Shown here one piece after another: positions 14,652 through 24,827 of a stretch of 52,375 bases of DNA. Each line of letters opens with the position of its first letter. Position 1 is the stretch's first letter. Source of the stretch: PWPS01 sp964573145 (GTDB lineage Bacteria; Patescibacteriota; Minisyncoccia; Minisyncoccales; PWPS01). The notes under the pieces were generated by a model, which worked only from the letters and a program-made list of their open reading frames with translations, was not told where the DNA came from and made no database searches. Location: the NCBI GenBank assembly GCA_964573145.1, contig CAZNIM010000002.1, positions 1-52,375 on the forward strand. The letters are read 5' to 3'. Both the position numbers and the translations under genes were made by a program.

Positions 14652-16706
14652 ATGAACAAAAAAGAAGCTGAAAAAAGAGCTCAGAAGCTGAGAAAGGCGA
14701 TAAAGAAGCATCGTTACAATTATCACGTCCTCGACAAGGAAGAAATTTCACAAGAGGCGCTCGACTCCTTAAAAAAGGAGCTCTTTGATATTGAAACTCG
14801 ATTTCCCGAATTGATTACTCCCGATTCACCCACTCAGAGAGTCGGAGGAGAGCCGCTTGACAAATTCGAAAAAGTGGAGCATTTCAGTCCGATGATGTCT
14901 CTTCAAGACGCTTTCTCCGAAGAGGATTTAAGTGATTGGAAAAAGAGAATTGAGAGATTCGGAGGAGAAGAAGTGGGAGATTTCTTTTGCGAGCACAAGG
15001 TGGACGGACTCGCTTTGGAGCTCGTTTATCGGGATTCGGTTTTGACTACGGCTTCAACTCGGGGAGACGGAATAATCGGAGAAGATGTTACTGAAAACGT
15101 TAAGACGATTGAAGCGATTCCCTTAAAGTTGCGTTCTCCGGAAAACTTCAGTTCGGATGAACTGAAATTAAGTGATCATCCGGGGTGGAGAGATAAGAAA
15201 TCGGTAGTGATAAGGGGCGAAGCTTACATCTCCGAAGACCAATTTTTAAAGATAAATAAAAAAAGAGAAAGAGAGGGGGAGAAGAGTTATGCCAATCCTC
15301 GCAATTTGGCGGCCGGGTCAATCAGGCAACTCGATCCGAAGATCGTCGCCGAAAGAAAATTAAGCTTTTTCGCTTACGGAATGAGTGCCGACTTGAAAGA
15401 GGAAGAAACGACCACTCCCTTCAAAGCGGAAACTCACCAAAAGGAACACTTGATGCTCAGAGCTTTAGGATTTAAGACAACAGAAGAAAAAAGATGCAAA
15501 AAGATAAGTGAAGTGGTTGAGTTTAGAAATGAGGCGATAAAAAAGAGGGAGAATCTGAATTATGAAATTGACGGAGTGGTGGTCGCCGTAAATTCCAACA
15601 AGCTTTTTGAGAAATTGGGAGTGACCGGAAAAGCTCCCCGAGGAGCGATAGCCTATAAATTTCCCCTTAAAAAATCGACAACCGTAGTGGAAGATATAAA
15701 GATTCAGATAGGGAGAAGCGGCAATGCGACTCCGGTCGCCATCTTAAGACCGGTTGAAATAGGGGGAGTGACCGTAAGTAGAGCCAGCCTTCATAATCAA
15801 GACGAAATAGAAAGGCTCGATGTCAGAGTCGGAGATACCGTCGTAGTCGGGAGAGCCGGAGACGTTATACCTTATGTTGTCGAGGTGGTTAAAGAGATGC
15901 GTTCGGGAGAAGAAGAGAAATTCGAATTCCCCGACACCTGTCCGGTTTGTGAGAGTCCACTGGTTAGAGAGCCGGGTGAAGCCGCCCATAAATGCACCGG
16001 CAATGATTGTGTCGCTAAAAAAAGAGAGTATTTGAGCTACTTCGTCTCCAAAGCGGCTTTTGATATTGACGGATTGGGGGAAAAGGTGATTTTTCAACTT
16101 ATGGAAGAAGGGCTTGTTTCCGAACCGCCTGATATATTCAACTTAAAAAAAGGAGATCTCGTTCCTTTGGAAAGATTCGCCGAAAAAGCGGCCGATAATT
16201 TAATTGAAGCGATAGAAGAGAGTAAGGAGATCAGTTTTGCCGACTTTATCTATTCTCTGGGAATTGAAAATGTCGGAGAAAGAACGGCCGTTGAGTTGGC
16301 TCGCCTTTTTAAAGATGTTGAGGACTTAAAAAAAGCTGACAAGGAGGAATTGTTACGGATAGATGACATCGGCCCGGTAGTGGCTGAAAATATAGTTGAC
16401 TGGTTCGATGACGATAAAAATAAAAAGATGATTTCCGACCTGTTGCAAGCCGGTGTGATTATTAAAAAAGAGAAAGAAAAGGCGAACCTGAAGGGAAAAA
16501 GGATAGTTTTTACCGGAGGTTTAAAGAACTTTACCAGATCTGAAGCTAAAAAAAGAGTTATTAAGGCCGGCGGGAAGGTGTCCTCTTCGGTTTCCGAAGA
16601 TATCGATTATCTGGTTGTCGGAGAAAATCCGGGATCAAAACTCGACTTAGCCAAAGAGAAAGGAGTGACCGTTATAGATGAAGAAAAGTTCAAAAAGATA
16701 ATATGA
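14652..16706 (+). CDS. ligA: NAD-dependent DNA ligase LigA
   Basis: LigA seals nicks in replication and repair using NAD. The 684 residues are full length. The adenylation-domain active lysine is Lys116 in CEHKVDGLALEL. The OB fold is followed by a zinc finger (CPVC, then two more cysteines in HKCTGNDC), helix-hairpin-helix repeats, and a C-terminal BRCT domain (about 610-684, GKRIVFTGGLKNFTRSEA). The ATG directly follows the PilX-like stop, so it appears cotranscribed with the pilin genes. Its stop overlaps rodA by four bases. Confidence 0.97.
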   Translation: MNKKEAEKRAQKLRKAIKKHRYNYHVLDKEEISQEALDSLKKELFDIETRFPELITPDSPTQRVGGEPLDKFEKVEHFSPMMSLQDAFSEEDLSDWKKRIERFGGEEVGDFFCEHKVDGLALELVYRDSVLTTASTRGDGIIGEDVTENVKTIEAIPLKLRSPENFSSDELKLSDHPGWRDKKSVVIRGEAYISEDQFLKINKKREREGEKSYANPRNLAAGSIRQLDPKIVAERKLSFFAYGMSADLKEEETTTPFKAETHQKEHLMLRALGFKTTEEKRCKKISEVVEFRNEAIKKRENLNYEIDGVVVAVNSNKLFEKLGVTGKAPRGAIAYKFPLKKSTTVVEDIKIQIGRSGNATPVAILRPVEIGGVTVSRASLHNQDEIERLDVRVGDTVVVGRAGDVIPYVVEVVKEMRSGEEEKFEFPDTCPVCESPLVREPGEAAHKCTGNDCVAKKREYLSYFVSKAAFDIDGLGEKVIFQLMEEGLVSEPPDIFNLKKGDLVPLERFAEKAADNLIEAIEESKEISFADFIYSLGIENVGERTAVELARLFKDVEDLKKADKEELLRIDDIGPVVAENIVDWFDDDKNKKMISDLLQAGVIIKKEKEKANLKGKRIVFTGGLKNFTRSEAKKRVIKAGGKVSSSVSEDIDYLVVGENPGSKLDLAKEKGVTVIDEEKFKKII

Positions 16707-17785
16707 AAGTCTTAAAAAAGATATTCAAGATCGACTTGCCGCTTATCTTGTCGGTTGCAACGATTTCAACAATCGGGCTTATTTCGATATACAGCTCAAC
16801 CGGTCCGGAAGCGTTCAAAAGACAATTATTTTTTATTCTCTTCGGGTTTTTGATATTTTTCATTCTTTCTTCCTTTGACTGGAGACTGCTTAAAGAAAAC
16901 TCTTTTTTCGTTCTTTTTATCTATCTCGGCTCAATCGCTCTTCTTATCGCCCTGCTTCTTTTCGGTCCGGAGATAAGGAATGTCCAGCGGTGGTTCAGAG
17001 TAGGGCCGGTGATGATCGCCCCCGCCGAGTTGGCTAAATTGGCTTTGATAATCGTTCTTGCAAAATATTTTTCGATGCGTCACGTTGAGCTTTACAAAGT
17101 AAGACACATAGTTTTGTCCGGAGTCTACGCCTTTATACCGACCTTTTTGGTTTTCAGGCAGCCGGATATGGGGACGGCGGTCATATTTATCATCCTCTGG
17201 GCCGGAATATTGGTAATATCGGGAATAAAATTAAAACACTTTTTTGCTTTGGGAATGATCGGAATCGCTTCCGCCGGGTTTATTTGGTCTTTTTTAATGC
17301 AAGATTATCAAAAAGACAGGGTAATCGGATTTCTCAGTCCGGAGCTCGATCCACAGGGGATAGGATGGGGTGGAATTCACGCCAGAGTAGCGATAGGAAA
17401 CGGAGGAATTTTCGGTCAGGGATTGATGAGAGGGAGTCAAACTCAATACGGTTATTTGCCGGAGCCGCATACCGACTTCATATTCGCCGCTATCGCCGAA
17501 GAGATGGGTTTTATAATCGTCGTTCTTCTTCTTTTGGCAATGGCGGTCATGGTTTGGAGAATGCTTAAAATAATATTCAACACCGACTCCAATTTCCCCC
17601 GCCTTTTCGTTTCCGGATTTTTAATAGTCGTAATGTTTCAGAGCTTTGTTAATATCGGGATGAATCTCGGTCTTTTACCGATAATGGGAACTCCGCTTCC
17701 GCTGGTCAGCTACGGGGGCAGCTCGATTCTTTTCACCTTTACCGGGCTTGGAATTCTGGAGAGTATGCGCTATAATAGCAATTAG
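16703..17785 (+). CDS. rodA: RodA/FtsW-type peptidoglycan glycosyltransferase
   Basis: This SEDS-family polytopic membrane enzyme polymerises lipid II. The 360 residues carry about ten membrane helices, with the conserved segments VFRQPDMGTA, RVAIGNGGIFGQGLMRGSQT, PEPHTDFIFAAIAEE and MGTPLPLVSYGGSS. Length and the QTQYGYLPEPHTD segment favour RodA over FtsW, but the paralogues are hard to separate by eye. No partner class B PBP gene is adjacent. Confidence 0.87.
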   Translation: MKVLKKIFKIDLPLILSVATISTIGLISIYSSTGPEAFKRQLFFILFGFLIFFILSSFDWRLLKENSFFVLFIYLGSIALLIALLLFGPEIRNVQRWFRVGPVMIAPAELAKLALIIVLAKYFSMRHVELYKVRHIVLSGVYAFIPTFLVFRQPDMGTAVIFIILWAGILVISGIKLKHFFALGMIGIASAGFIWSFLMQDYQKDRVIGFLSPELDPQGIGWGGIHARVAIGNGGIFGQGLMRGSQTQYGYLPEPHTDFIFAAIAEEMGFIIVVLLLLAMAVMVWRMLKIIFNTDSNFPRLFVSGFLIVVMFQSFVNIGMNLGLLPIMGTPLPLVSYGGSSILFTFTGLGILESMRYNSN

Positions 17786-17788
17786 GAT

Positions 17789-17817
17789 TTGACAAACCCG
17801 TTGAAAAAAAGTAAAAT
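17789..17817 (+). promoter_or_regulatory. rpoBC promoter
   Basis: TTGACA (17789-17794) and TAAAAT (17812-17817) are separated by exactly 17 bases. This predicts a leader of about 145 bases before rpoB, unusually long for this window. Confidence 0.75.
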
Positions 17818-17827
17818 GGGTACCACC

Positions 17828-17948
17828 GAGTAGTTTTTGCTTGAGAATGCAGTAAATAGTAAGTACCTACTCTCTTTGCCTAAGATTTCTTATTAATAAA
17901 AAAAATAACCGAATACCCTATGAAAACCAGTAGGGTCTGTTTTGTTTG
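17828..17948 (+). promoter_or_regulatory. structured rpoB leader, possible attenuator
   Basis: The rpoB leader contains GAGTAG (17828-17833) complementary to CTACTC (17867-17872). Further on, a hairpin ACCCTA/TAGGGT (17915-17936, 10-base loop) is followed by a T-rich run (CTGTTTTGTTTGTT). The second could act as a weak terminator. rpoBC is not preceded here by rplKAJL, so the leader may replace the control usually exerted in that operon. This is inference. Confidence 0.4.
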
Positions 17949-17971
17949 TTAAATCGGCTCAATAAAAAAAT

Positions 17972-20900
17972 ATGCTTAAAACTAAAAACTTCGGATCCAG
18001 AAAAAAAACCTTGGAACTTCCCTATCTTTTGGATCTTCAAAAAGAAAGCTGGGATCTATTTTGGAAAGAAAAACTTGAAAATCTGCTCAAGGAAGCTTCT
18101 CCGATGAGAGATTATTCCGGTAAAGAGTGGGAGATTCACTTTTGTGATTACAAGCTCGAAGAGCCGAAGTATCAGAGCTCTCACGAAGCCAAAGAAAATA
18201 ATGATTCTTACACCGCTCCACTGAAAGTGGAGGTTAAATTGGTTAATTTGGAGACGGAAGAAACAAAAAAACAAGAGATTTTTCTCTGCGACTTTCCGCT
18301 TATGAGTGATCGAGGAACGTTTATCGTCAACGGCGTGGAAAGAGTTTCGGTCTCTCAACTTATAAGATCTCCGGGAGCCTTTTTTACGTCCGATGAGAAA
18401 AAGGGAGTCAAAGTATTCGGAGCGAAGATAATTCCCAATCGAGGAACTTGGCTTGAATTCGTTTCCGAACCGGATGGATTTATCGGTGTAAAGATAGACA
18501 GAAGGAGAAAAGTTCCCGCCACTACCTTGATAAGAGCTCTCGGGGTCGGAGAAGACGGGGGAATGAACGGCTCCAAAGATAAAGATATTAAAGCTCTCTT
18601 TTCGGATATATCGACGGGAGACGTTTCTTATATAAATAGAACTCTGGAAAGAGATCCGGCCAAAAACAGAAAAGAGGCAGTCATGGAAATTTACAGAAGG
18701 ATGAGACCGGGAGAAGCGGTCACACCGGATCCGGCCAAAGAGTTGATCGAGAACACTTTCTTTAATTTTGACAGATACGATCTTTCCGAAGTGGGAAGGT
18801 GGAGGATGTGGCAAAGATTGCCCGCACTACGACCGGAAGACAAAGACAGGGATATCGACATCGAAGACAGAGTGCTCAGAACCGAAGATGTCGTCGAGGT
18901 TTTAAAAGAGATAATAAGATTGAACAACGACCCGGAAGCGGAAGAAGACAAAATTGACCACTTGGGAAACAGAAGAGTCAGACCGTTTACCGAACTTTTG
19001 GAAAACAGGTTGCGAGTAGCTTTAATGAGAATAGACAGAAACGTAAAGGATAAAATTTCAACCGCTGAAGATGACGATTTGGAACCCTCGAAATTACTTA
19101 ACGCTCGCCCGTTCGCTTCGGCGGTTCAAAAATTCTTCTCTTCTTCGGCGATATCTCAATTCATGGACCAAGAGAACACCTTGGCCGAGCTGGAGCATAA
19201 AAGAAGACTTACCGCTACCGGACCGGGAGGACTTACTCGTGAAAGAGCCGGGTTCGAAGCCAGAGACGTACAGGCTTCGCACTACGGAAGAATATGTCCG
19301 ATTCAAACACCGGAAGGATCGAATGTGGGACTGGTTAACCATTTCGCTCTCTACTCTCGAGTTAATCGCTTCGGGTTTTTGGAGACCCCTTATTACAAAG
19401 TTGAAGACGGAAAGATAACTTCACAAGTCACTTTTCTCGATGCTCACGAAGAAGAAAAATATAAAATTGCTCACGGAGGAGTGGAGATAAAAGACGGAAA
19501 GATAGTCGAAGAAAGAGTCGAGTCGAGAGTCAACGGAGAGCCCACCATGACCGACCGGGAAGATATCGACTTCATAGATGTTTCCGCTGAACAGCTGATT
19601 TCCGTAGCCGCTTCGGCGATTCCCTTCTTGCAAAACGACGATGCCAACAGAGCTTTAATGGGAGCCAACATGCAAAGGCAGGCCGTGCCGCTTTTAAACC
19701 CGTCTCCGCCTCTGGTCGGAACCGGAATCGAACCGAAGATAGCCAAAGACTCCGGACACGTAATAATGGCCGGTGAAGACGGAGAGATCGTCGAGGTTGA
19801 CGGAAATGAAATAGTATTAAAAGGAAAAAGTGGCAAGAAGCACAAATACGAATTGGAGATATTCTCCGATACCAACAATTATACTTGTTTTCATCAAAAA
19901 CCGATTATTGAAAAAGGAGAAAAGGTTAAAAAAGGACAAGTGTTGACCGACGGAGGGGCCATATCTCAAGGAAGGATGGCTCTGGGTCAAAATGCCTTGG
20001 TCGCCTTTTTACCCTGGAGAGGTTACAACTATGAAGATGCGATTGTCGTATCGGAAAAGCTGGTCAAAGAAGACGTTTATACCTCTATTCATATAGAAAA
20101 CTTTACTTGTGACGTTCGAGAAACCAAACTCGGACCGGAAGTAACCACCAACGACATACCCAACGTTTCCGAAGATAAACTTAAAGACCTCGATGAAGAG
20201 GGAGTTATCAGAATCGGAGCCGAAGTCGGTCCCGGTGATATCCTGGTCGGAAAGATTTCTCCGAAAGGTAAAGCCGAGTTGACTCCGGAAGAGAGACTCC
20301 TTAAAGCGATCTTCGGAGAAAAAGCGAAAGACGTTAAGGATTCTTCTTTGAGAATGAAACACGGAAAGAAGGGAAGAGTCGTCGGTGTAAAGATATTTTC
20401 CAGGGATAAAGGACATAAATTGGATACCGGAGTAATGAAGAAAGTTGAGGTTAGAGTGGCTCAAATGAGAAAGATAAAGACCGGTGACAAGCTCTCCGGA
20501 AGACACGGTAACAAAGGTGTCATATCCAAAGTATTACCGGAAGAAGAGATGCCGTTTTTGGAAGACGGAACTCCGGTTGATGTCGTTTTGAATCCCTTGT
20601 CGGTAATTTCCAGAATGAACATCGGACAGATTATGGAGACTCATCTCGGATTAGCTGCCGAAGAGCTCGGCTATCTGGCGGAAACTCCGGCTCTCTCCGG
20701 AGCGACCAATGAAGAGATTAAGGAAGAATTGAAGAAGGCCGGCTATCCGGAAGACGGTAAACTAAAAGTTTTTGACGGAAGGACCGGTGAAGCATTTCCC
20801 GGTAGAGCTACCGTCGGATACATGTATCTTTTGAAATTGATTCACATGATCGAGGACAAGATTCACATGAGAGCGATCGGACCTTACTCGCTCATCACTC

Positions 20901-21166
20901 AGCAACCTCTCGGAGGTAAAGCTCAGTTCGGTGGGCAAAGATTCGGGGAGATGGAAGTTTGGGCTTTGCAAGGACACGGTGCCGCTCACACTTTACAGGA
21001 AGTGCTGACGATCAAATCGGATGACGTTCCCGGTCGAGCGGCCGCTTATGAAGCGATACTGAAAGGAGAAGAGATAAAGAAACCGAATTTACCGGCTTCA
21101 TTCCAACTTTTGCTTTCGGAGATGAAGGCGATAGGACTAAATGTAGAAGTTAAAAAAAATAAATAA
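17972..21166 (+). CDS. rpoB: RNA polymerase beta subunit
   Basis: The beta subunit is a catalytic core subunit of RNA polymerase. At 1064 residues it is compact compared with about 1180 in Bacillus and 1342 in E. coli, so lineage-specific insertions are absent. The rifampicin-pocket region and fork loop (GPGGLTRERAGF near 415, then QTPEGSNVGL near 445) are normal. Later landmarks are NALVAFLPWRGYNYEDAIV, GRHGNKGV and MNIGQIMETHLG near 883. An A-rich start without Shine-Dalgarno follows the leader. rpoC begins 6 bases after the stop. Confidence 0.98.
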   Translation: MLKTKNFGSRKKTLELPYLLDLQKESWDLFWKEKLENLLKEASPMRDYSGKEWEIHFCDYKLEEPKYQSSHEAKENNDSYTAPLKVEVKLVNLETEETKKQEIFLCDFPLMSDRGTFIVNGVERVSVSQLIRSPGAFFTSDEKKGVKVFGAKIIPNRGTWLEFVSEPDGFIGVKIDRRRKVPATTLIRALGVGEDGGMNGSKDKDIKALFSDISTGDVSYINRTLERDPAKNRKEAVMEIYRRMRPGEAVTPDPAKELIENTFFNFDRYDLSEVGRWRMWQRLPALRPEDKDRDIDIEDRVLRTEDVVEVLKEIIRLNNDPEAEEDKIDHLGNRRVRPFTELLENRLRVALMRIDRNVKDKISTAEDDDLEPSKLLNARPFASAVQKFFSSSAISQFMDQENTLAELEHKRRLTATGPGGLTRERAGFEARDVQASHYGRICPIQTPEGSNVGLVNHFALYSRVNRFGFLETPYYKVEDGKITSQVTFLDAHEEEKYKIAHGGVEIKDGKIVEERVESRVNGEPTMTDREDIDFIDVSAEQLISVAASAIPFLQNDDANRALMGANMQRQAVPLLNPSPPLVGTGIEPKIAKDSGHVIMAGEDGEIVEVDGNEIVLKGKSGKKHKYELEIFSDTNNYTCFHQKPIIEKGEKVKKGQVLTDGGAISQGRMALGQNALVAFLPWRGYNYEDAIVVSEKLVKEDVYTSIHIENFTCDVRETKLGPEVTTNDIPNVSEDKLKDLDEEGVIRIGAEVGPGDILVGKISPKGKAELTPEERLLKAIFGEKAKDVKDSSLRMKHGKKGRVVGVKIFSRDKGHKLDTGVMKKVEVRVAQMRKIKTGDKLSGRHGNKGVISKVLPEEEMPFLEDGTPVDVVLNPLSVISRMNIGQIMETHLGLAAEELGYLAETPALSGATNEEIKEELKKAGYPEDGKLKVFDGRTGEAFPGRATVGYMYLLKLIHMIEDKIHMRAIGPYSLITQQPLGGKAQFGGQRFGEMEVWALQGHGAAHTLQEVLTIKSDDVPGRAAAYEAILKGEEIKKPNLPASFQLLLSEMKAIGLNVEVKKNK

Positions 21167-21172
21167 AAAAAT

Positions 21173-24100
21173 ATGCGAGTAGAAGATGTAAACGGAATTA
21201 AAATTAGATTAGCCTCCCCGGAGGACATCTTGGACTGGTCGCACGGGGAGGTTACCGAAGCGGAGACGATTAACTACCGCAATCAGAAGCCGGAAAAAAA
21301 CGGCCTCTTTTGTGAGCGAATCTTCGGACCGGAAAAGGACTATCAATGTTATTGTGGCAAGTACAAAAAAATCAGATACAAGGGGATAGTTTGTGACCGT
21401 TGCGGAGTTGAAGTTACCAAGGCTTCGGTCAGGAGATCGAGAATGGGACACATAAAATTGGCCGCTCCCGTTTCTCATATCTGGTATTTACGAGGAATCC
21501 CGTCCAAGATGGGGCTGGTTTTGGGAATTTCCAAGAAAAGATTGGAGAAAGTGGTTTACTTTACCGGCTATATAGTAATTGAAGTCGATGAAAAGAAGAA
21601 GGAAGATATTCTGAAAAAACTGAAAGAAGAATTCGACAAGAAAAAGAAAAAAAGAGAAGAAGGACTTGAAGGAGAGGAGCTGGAAAAAGCACTTGAAAAC
21701 CTCAGAAAATCGAGAGACAGAACCAAGGAAGAAATCAAATCGATAAAGAGAAAGAAGATTCTTTCCGAGGTTGAGTATCACCGCTTTAAAAGAAAATACG
21801 GCGATATATTCAAAGCGGGAACCGGAGCGGAGACACTCAGAGAACTCTTTGAAGAGATCGACATAGATGAAAAGATAGCCGAATTAACTGCAAAAAAAGA
21901 AAAGACCAACTCCAAATCGAAAAGAAAAAAATATTTAAAAAGACTCAAGGTTTTCAGATCGATGAAGCAAGCGGGAATAAGACCGGAGTGGATGTTTTTC
22001 ACCGTTTTACCGGTTTTACCACCCGACTTGAGACCGATTATTCAGCTTGACGGAGGAAGATACGCCTCATCCGATCTGAACGATCTTTACAGAAGAGTAA
22101 TCAATAGAAACAATCGTCTCAAAAATCTTTTGGAGATAAACGCTCCAGAAGTTATCGTTAGAAATGAAAAAAGAATGCTTCAAGAAGCGGTTGACGCTCT
22201 TATCGATAATCAGATGAGAAAAGGGGTTGTTACTCAAGCTTCAACCGGCGGACAAAGGCTTTTGAAATCTTTGGCCGACATGCTCAAGGGTAAACAAGGA
22301 AGATTCAGACAAAATTTGCTCGGAAAAAGAGTCGATTATTCCGGAAGATCGGTTATCGTAGTCGGTCCGGAATTGAAACTGAATCAGTGCGGACTACCCA
22401 AAAAGATGGCTCTGGAGATATTCAAGCCGTTTATAATTCAAAAAATACTCGATCGGGACCTCGCTTATAACGTTAAGGGGGCGACACGAATGATAGACGA
22501 GAAGGATGATGAAGTTTGGGGGATATTGGAAGAAGTCGTGCGGGGAAAAGCTGTTCTTTTGAACAGAGCGCCGACCCTTCATCGACTTGGAATTCAAGCT
22601 TTTGAACCGGTCCTTACCGAAGGAGAGGCGATCAGAATCCATCCTTTGGTTTGTGAGGCTTTCAATGCTGACTTCGACGGTGACCAGATGGCAGTTCACT
22701 TGCCGTTATCCGAAAAGGCACAAGAAGAAGCTAAGCAATTGATGCTTTCTTCTGAGAATCTATTAAAACCGGCGACCGGAAAACCGATTGTTTCCCCTTC
22801 TCAGGATATGGTTTTGGGATGTTATTGGATGACACAAATTGAAGAGGGAGTTAAAGGAGAAGGAAAGATATTTTCTTCACCGGAAGAAGCGAAATTGGCT
22901 TATGATTTTGAAAAGGTTTCAATAAGAGCGAAGGTAAAAGTCAGAATCGATGGAGAGATTTTGGAGACTTCGGTCGGTAGAATAATATTCAATGAAGTTC
23001 TTCCCGATCAGGTTCCGTTCGTAAATGAAGCGATGGGATCCGGAAAGCTGAAAGGAATAGTTTCCGAAATCATTGAAGACTATGAACCGAAAGTGGCTCA
23101 CTTGATTCTTGATGACATTAAAAATCTCGGGTTCAAGTATTCGACCCTTTCCGGAATTTCTTGGGGAATGGACGATTTGATAATACCAGAAAAAAAGAAG
23201 GATGTTATCAGTGAAGCCGAAGAAAAGACCGAAGAAGTGGAAGATTACTTCGAGCAAGGACTATTTTCGGAAACGGAGAGAAAAGAAAAAATAATTGAAA
23301 TTTGGACTAAAGCGAAAAATAAAATTGAAGACCTGGTTCCCGAAACCCTGCCCGAATACGGTTCGGTTTTAACCATTACCGAATCCGGTTCGAGAGGTTC
23401 TTGGTCACAGCCGATTCAGATGGCCGGAATGAAAGGATTGGTGGTTAATCCTTCCGGTGAAGTTATCGAATTACCGGTCAAGAGTTCGTTCAAAGAAGGT
23501 TTTGATGTTTTGGAATACTTTATTTCTACTCACGGAGCAAGAAAAGGAACGGTGGATACCGCTCTCAGAACGGCCAGTGCCGGATATTTGACCAGGAGAT
23601 TGGTTGATGTGTCCCACGAAGTAATCGTCAGAGAAGAAGATTGCGGAGATGACGAGGGAATAGTGATAGAAAAGAAAGACGCCGACGACCTCGATCAAGA
23701 TTTCTACTTCAAAATTTCCGGAAGAGTGGCTTTGGAAGACATAAAGGACGGTAAAGAGAAGATAGTCGGCAAAGGAGAGCTTATCGACATTGATGCTACC
23801 GAACGAATAAAAAATAGTGATATTGAAGAAATCAGAGTTCGCTCGGTGATGACTTGCAATACCTTGAACGGAGTTTGTAGAAAATGTTACGGTTGGGAAC
23901 TCGGAAAAAATAAGCTTGTTAAAATGGGAGAGGCGGTCGGAATCGTTGCCGCTCAAGCGATCGGTGAACCGGGAACTCAGTTGACGATGAGAACCTTTCA
24001 CACCGGTGGTGTGGCCGGCGGAACCGACATAACCTTGGGTCTGCCGAGAGTGCAAGAGATATTCGAAGTACGAACTCCGAAAGGAATGGCTGAAATGGCG

Positions 24101-24739
24101 GAGGTTTCCGGAAAAGTGATAGAAGTCGATGAGGAAGAGAGGCTTGTCAAGATAAGAGTTGATGAAAGCAAAACCAAAAAAGAAGAAATCAAAGTCTATA
24201 AAATAGACCCGAATAAGGCTATTTGGGTTAAAGAAGGAGAAAGAGTTGAACCCGGAACTCAGCTTTGTGAAGGTAATTTGGAGCTCGGAAAGTTATTTAA
24301 AGCCAAAGGATTGAAAGAGATCAAGCGGCACATCTTAAAAGAAGCACAAAAAGTTTATGTTTCTCAAGGCGTTGATATTCACGATAAGCATTTGGAGGTT
24401 ATAGTTAAACAGATGACTTCCAGAGTCAGGATAACCGATCCGGGAGACAGCTTCTTAACTCCCAAACAGATCATGGAAGTCGATGTTTTTGAAAGGAAAA
24501 GAAGAGAAATGGAGGAGAAGGGAGAAATCCCACCGAAGGCGAAACCCGTTCTTTTGGGAATCTCCAAAGTGGCTCTCAATACCGATTCTTTCCTTTCTGC
24601 AGCTTCATTTCAGCAAACCTCCAAGATATTGATTGAAGCTTCTCTGGAAGGCAAGGAAGATCCGCTCAGAGGATTGAAAGAGAATGTGATAATCGGAAAA
24701 CTTATTCCCGCCGGAACCGGCTTTCGAGAAAAGAAATAA
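21173..24739 (+). CDS. rpoC: RNA polymerase beta' subunit
   Basis: The 1188-residue beta' subunit carries the catalytic magnesium site NADFDGDQM near residue 497. The N-terminal zinc-binding cysteines (CYCGKYKK and CDRCGVEV, about 58-76) are present. A highly charged Lys/Glu-rich stretch at about 140-260 sits between the zinc region and the clamp. The bridge-helix/trigger-loop region includes IGEPGTQLTMRTFHTGG. The second zinc site (CNTLNGVCRKCYG) is intact. A strong terminator follows at 24751. Confidence 0.98.
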   Translation: MRVEDVNGIKIRLASPEDILDWSHGEVTEAETINYRNQKPEKNGLFCERIFGPEKDYQCYCGKYKKIRYKGIVCDRCGVEVTKASVRRSRMGHIKLAAPVSHIWYLRGIPSKMGLVLGISKKRLEKVVYFTGYIVIEVDEKKKEDILKKLKEEFDKKKKKREEGLEGEELEKALENLRKSRDRTKEEIKSIKRKKILSEVEYHRFKRKYGDIFKAGTGAETLRELFEEIDIDEKIAELTAKKEKTNSKSKRKKYLKRLKVFRSMKQAGIRPEWMFFTVLPVLPPDLRPIIQLDGGRYASSDLNDLYRRVINRNNRLKNLLEINAPEVIVRNEKRMLQEAVDALIDNQMRKGVVTQASTGGQRLLKSLADMLKGKQGRFRQNLLGKRVDYSGRSVIVVGPELKLNQCGLPKKMALEIFKPFIIQKILDRDLAYNVKGATRMIDEKDDEVWGILEEVVRGKAVLLNRAPTLHRLGIQAFEPVLTEGEAIRIHPLVCEAFNADFDGDQMAVHLPLSEKAQEEAKQLMLSSENLLKPATGKPIVSPSQDMVLGCYWMTQIEEGVKGEGKIFSSPEEAKLAYDFEKVSIRAKVKVRIDGEILETSVGRIIFNEVLPDQVPFVNEAMGSGKLKGIVSEIIEDYEPKVAHLILDDIKNLGFKYSTLSGISWGMDDLIIPEKKKDVISEAEEKTEEVEDYFEQGLFSETERKEKIIEIWTKAKNKIEDLVPETLPEYGSVLTITESGSRGSWSQPIQMAGMKGLVVNPSGEVIELPVKSSFKEGFDVLEYFISTHGARKGTVDTALRTASAGYLTRRLVDVSHEVIVREEDCGDDEGIVIEKKDADDLDQDFYFKISGRVALEDIKDGKEKIVGKGELIDIDATERIKNSDIEEIRVRSVMTCNTLNGVCRKCYGWELGKNKLVKMGEAVGIVAAQAIGEPGTQLTMRTFHTGGVAGGTDITLGLPRVQEIFEVRTPKGMAEMAEVSGKVIEVDEEERLVKIRVDESKTKKEEIKVYKIDPNKAIWVKEGERVEPGTQLCEGNLELGKLFKAKGLKEIKRHILKEAQKVYVSQGVDIHDKHLEVIVKQMTSRVRITDPGDSFLTPKQIMEVDVFERKRREMEEKGEIPPKAKPVLLGISKVALNTDSFLSAASFQQTSKILIEASLEGKEDPLRGLKENVIIGKLIPAGTGFREKK

Positions 24740-24750
24740 GAGATTTAAAG

Positions 24751-24775
24751 CCCCTCCTTTTCGGGAGGGGTTTTT
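24751..24775 (+). terminator. rpoBC terminator
   Basis: The stem CCCCTCC/GGAGGGG with a short TTTTCG loop is followed by TTTTT, 11 bases after the rpoC stop. Confidence 0.9.
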
Positions 24776-24809
24776 AGTTTGGCTCGTTTCTTTATTTTAG
24801 GCTTGTTTG

Positions 24810-24818
24810 TGGTATAAT
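24810..24818 (+). promoter_or_regulatory. ftsK extended -10 promoter, near-leaderless
   Basis: TGGTATAAT is a perfect extended -10 element. Nine bases separate it from the ftsK ATG at 24828, so the transcript should begin at or next to the start codon. This also argues against the in-frame TTG at 24807. Confidence 0.65.
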
Positions 24819-24827
24819 TATAGAGTC

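Noticed and set aside
18056..24579. Many long antisense frames inside rpoB and rpoC
   Set aside because: They are fully contained in conserved genes, lack promoters and resemble no family. They reflect codon bias of the sense strand.
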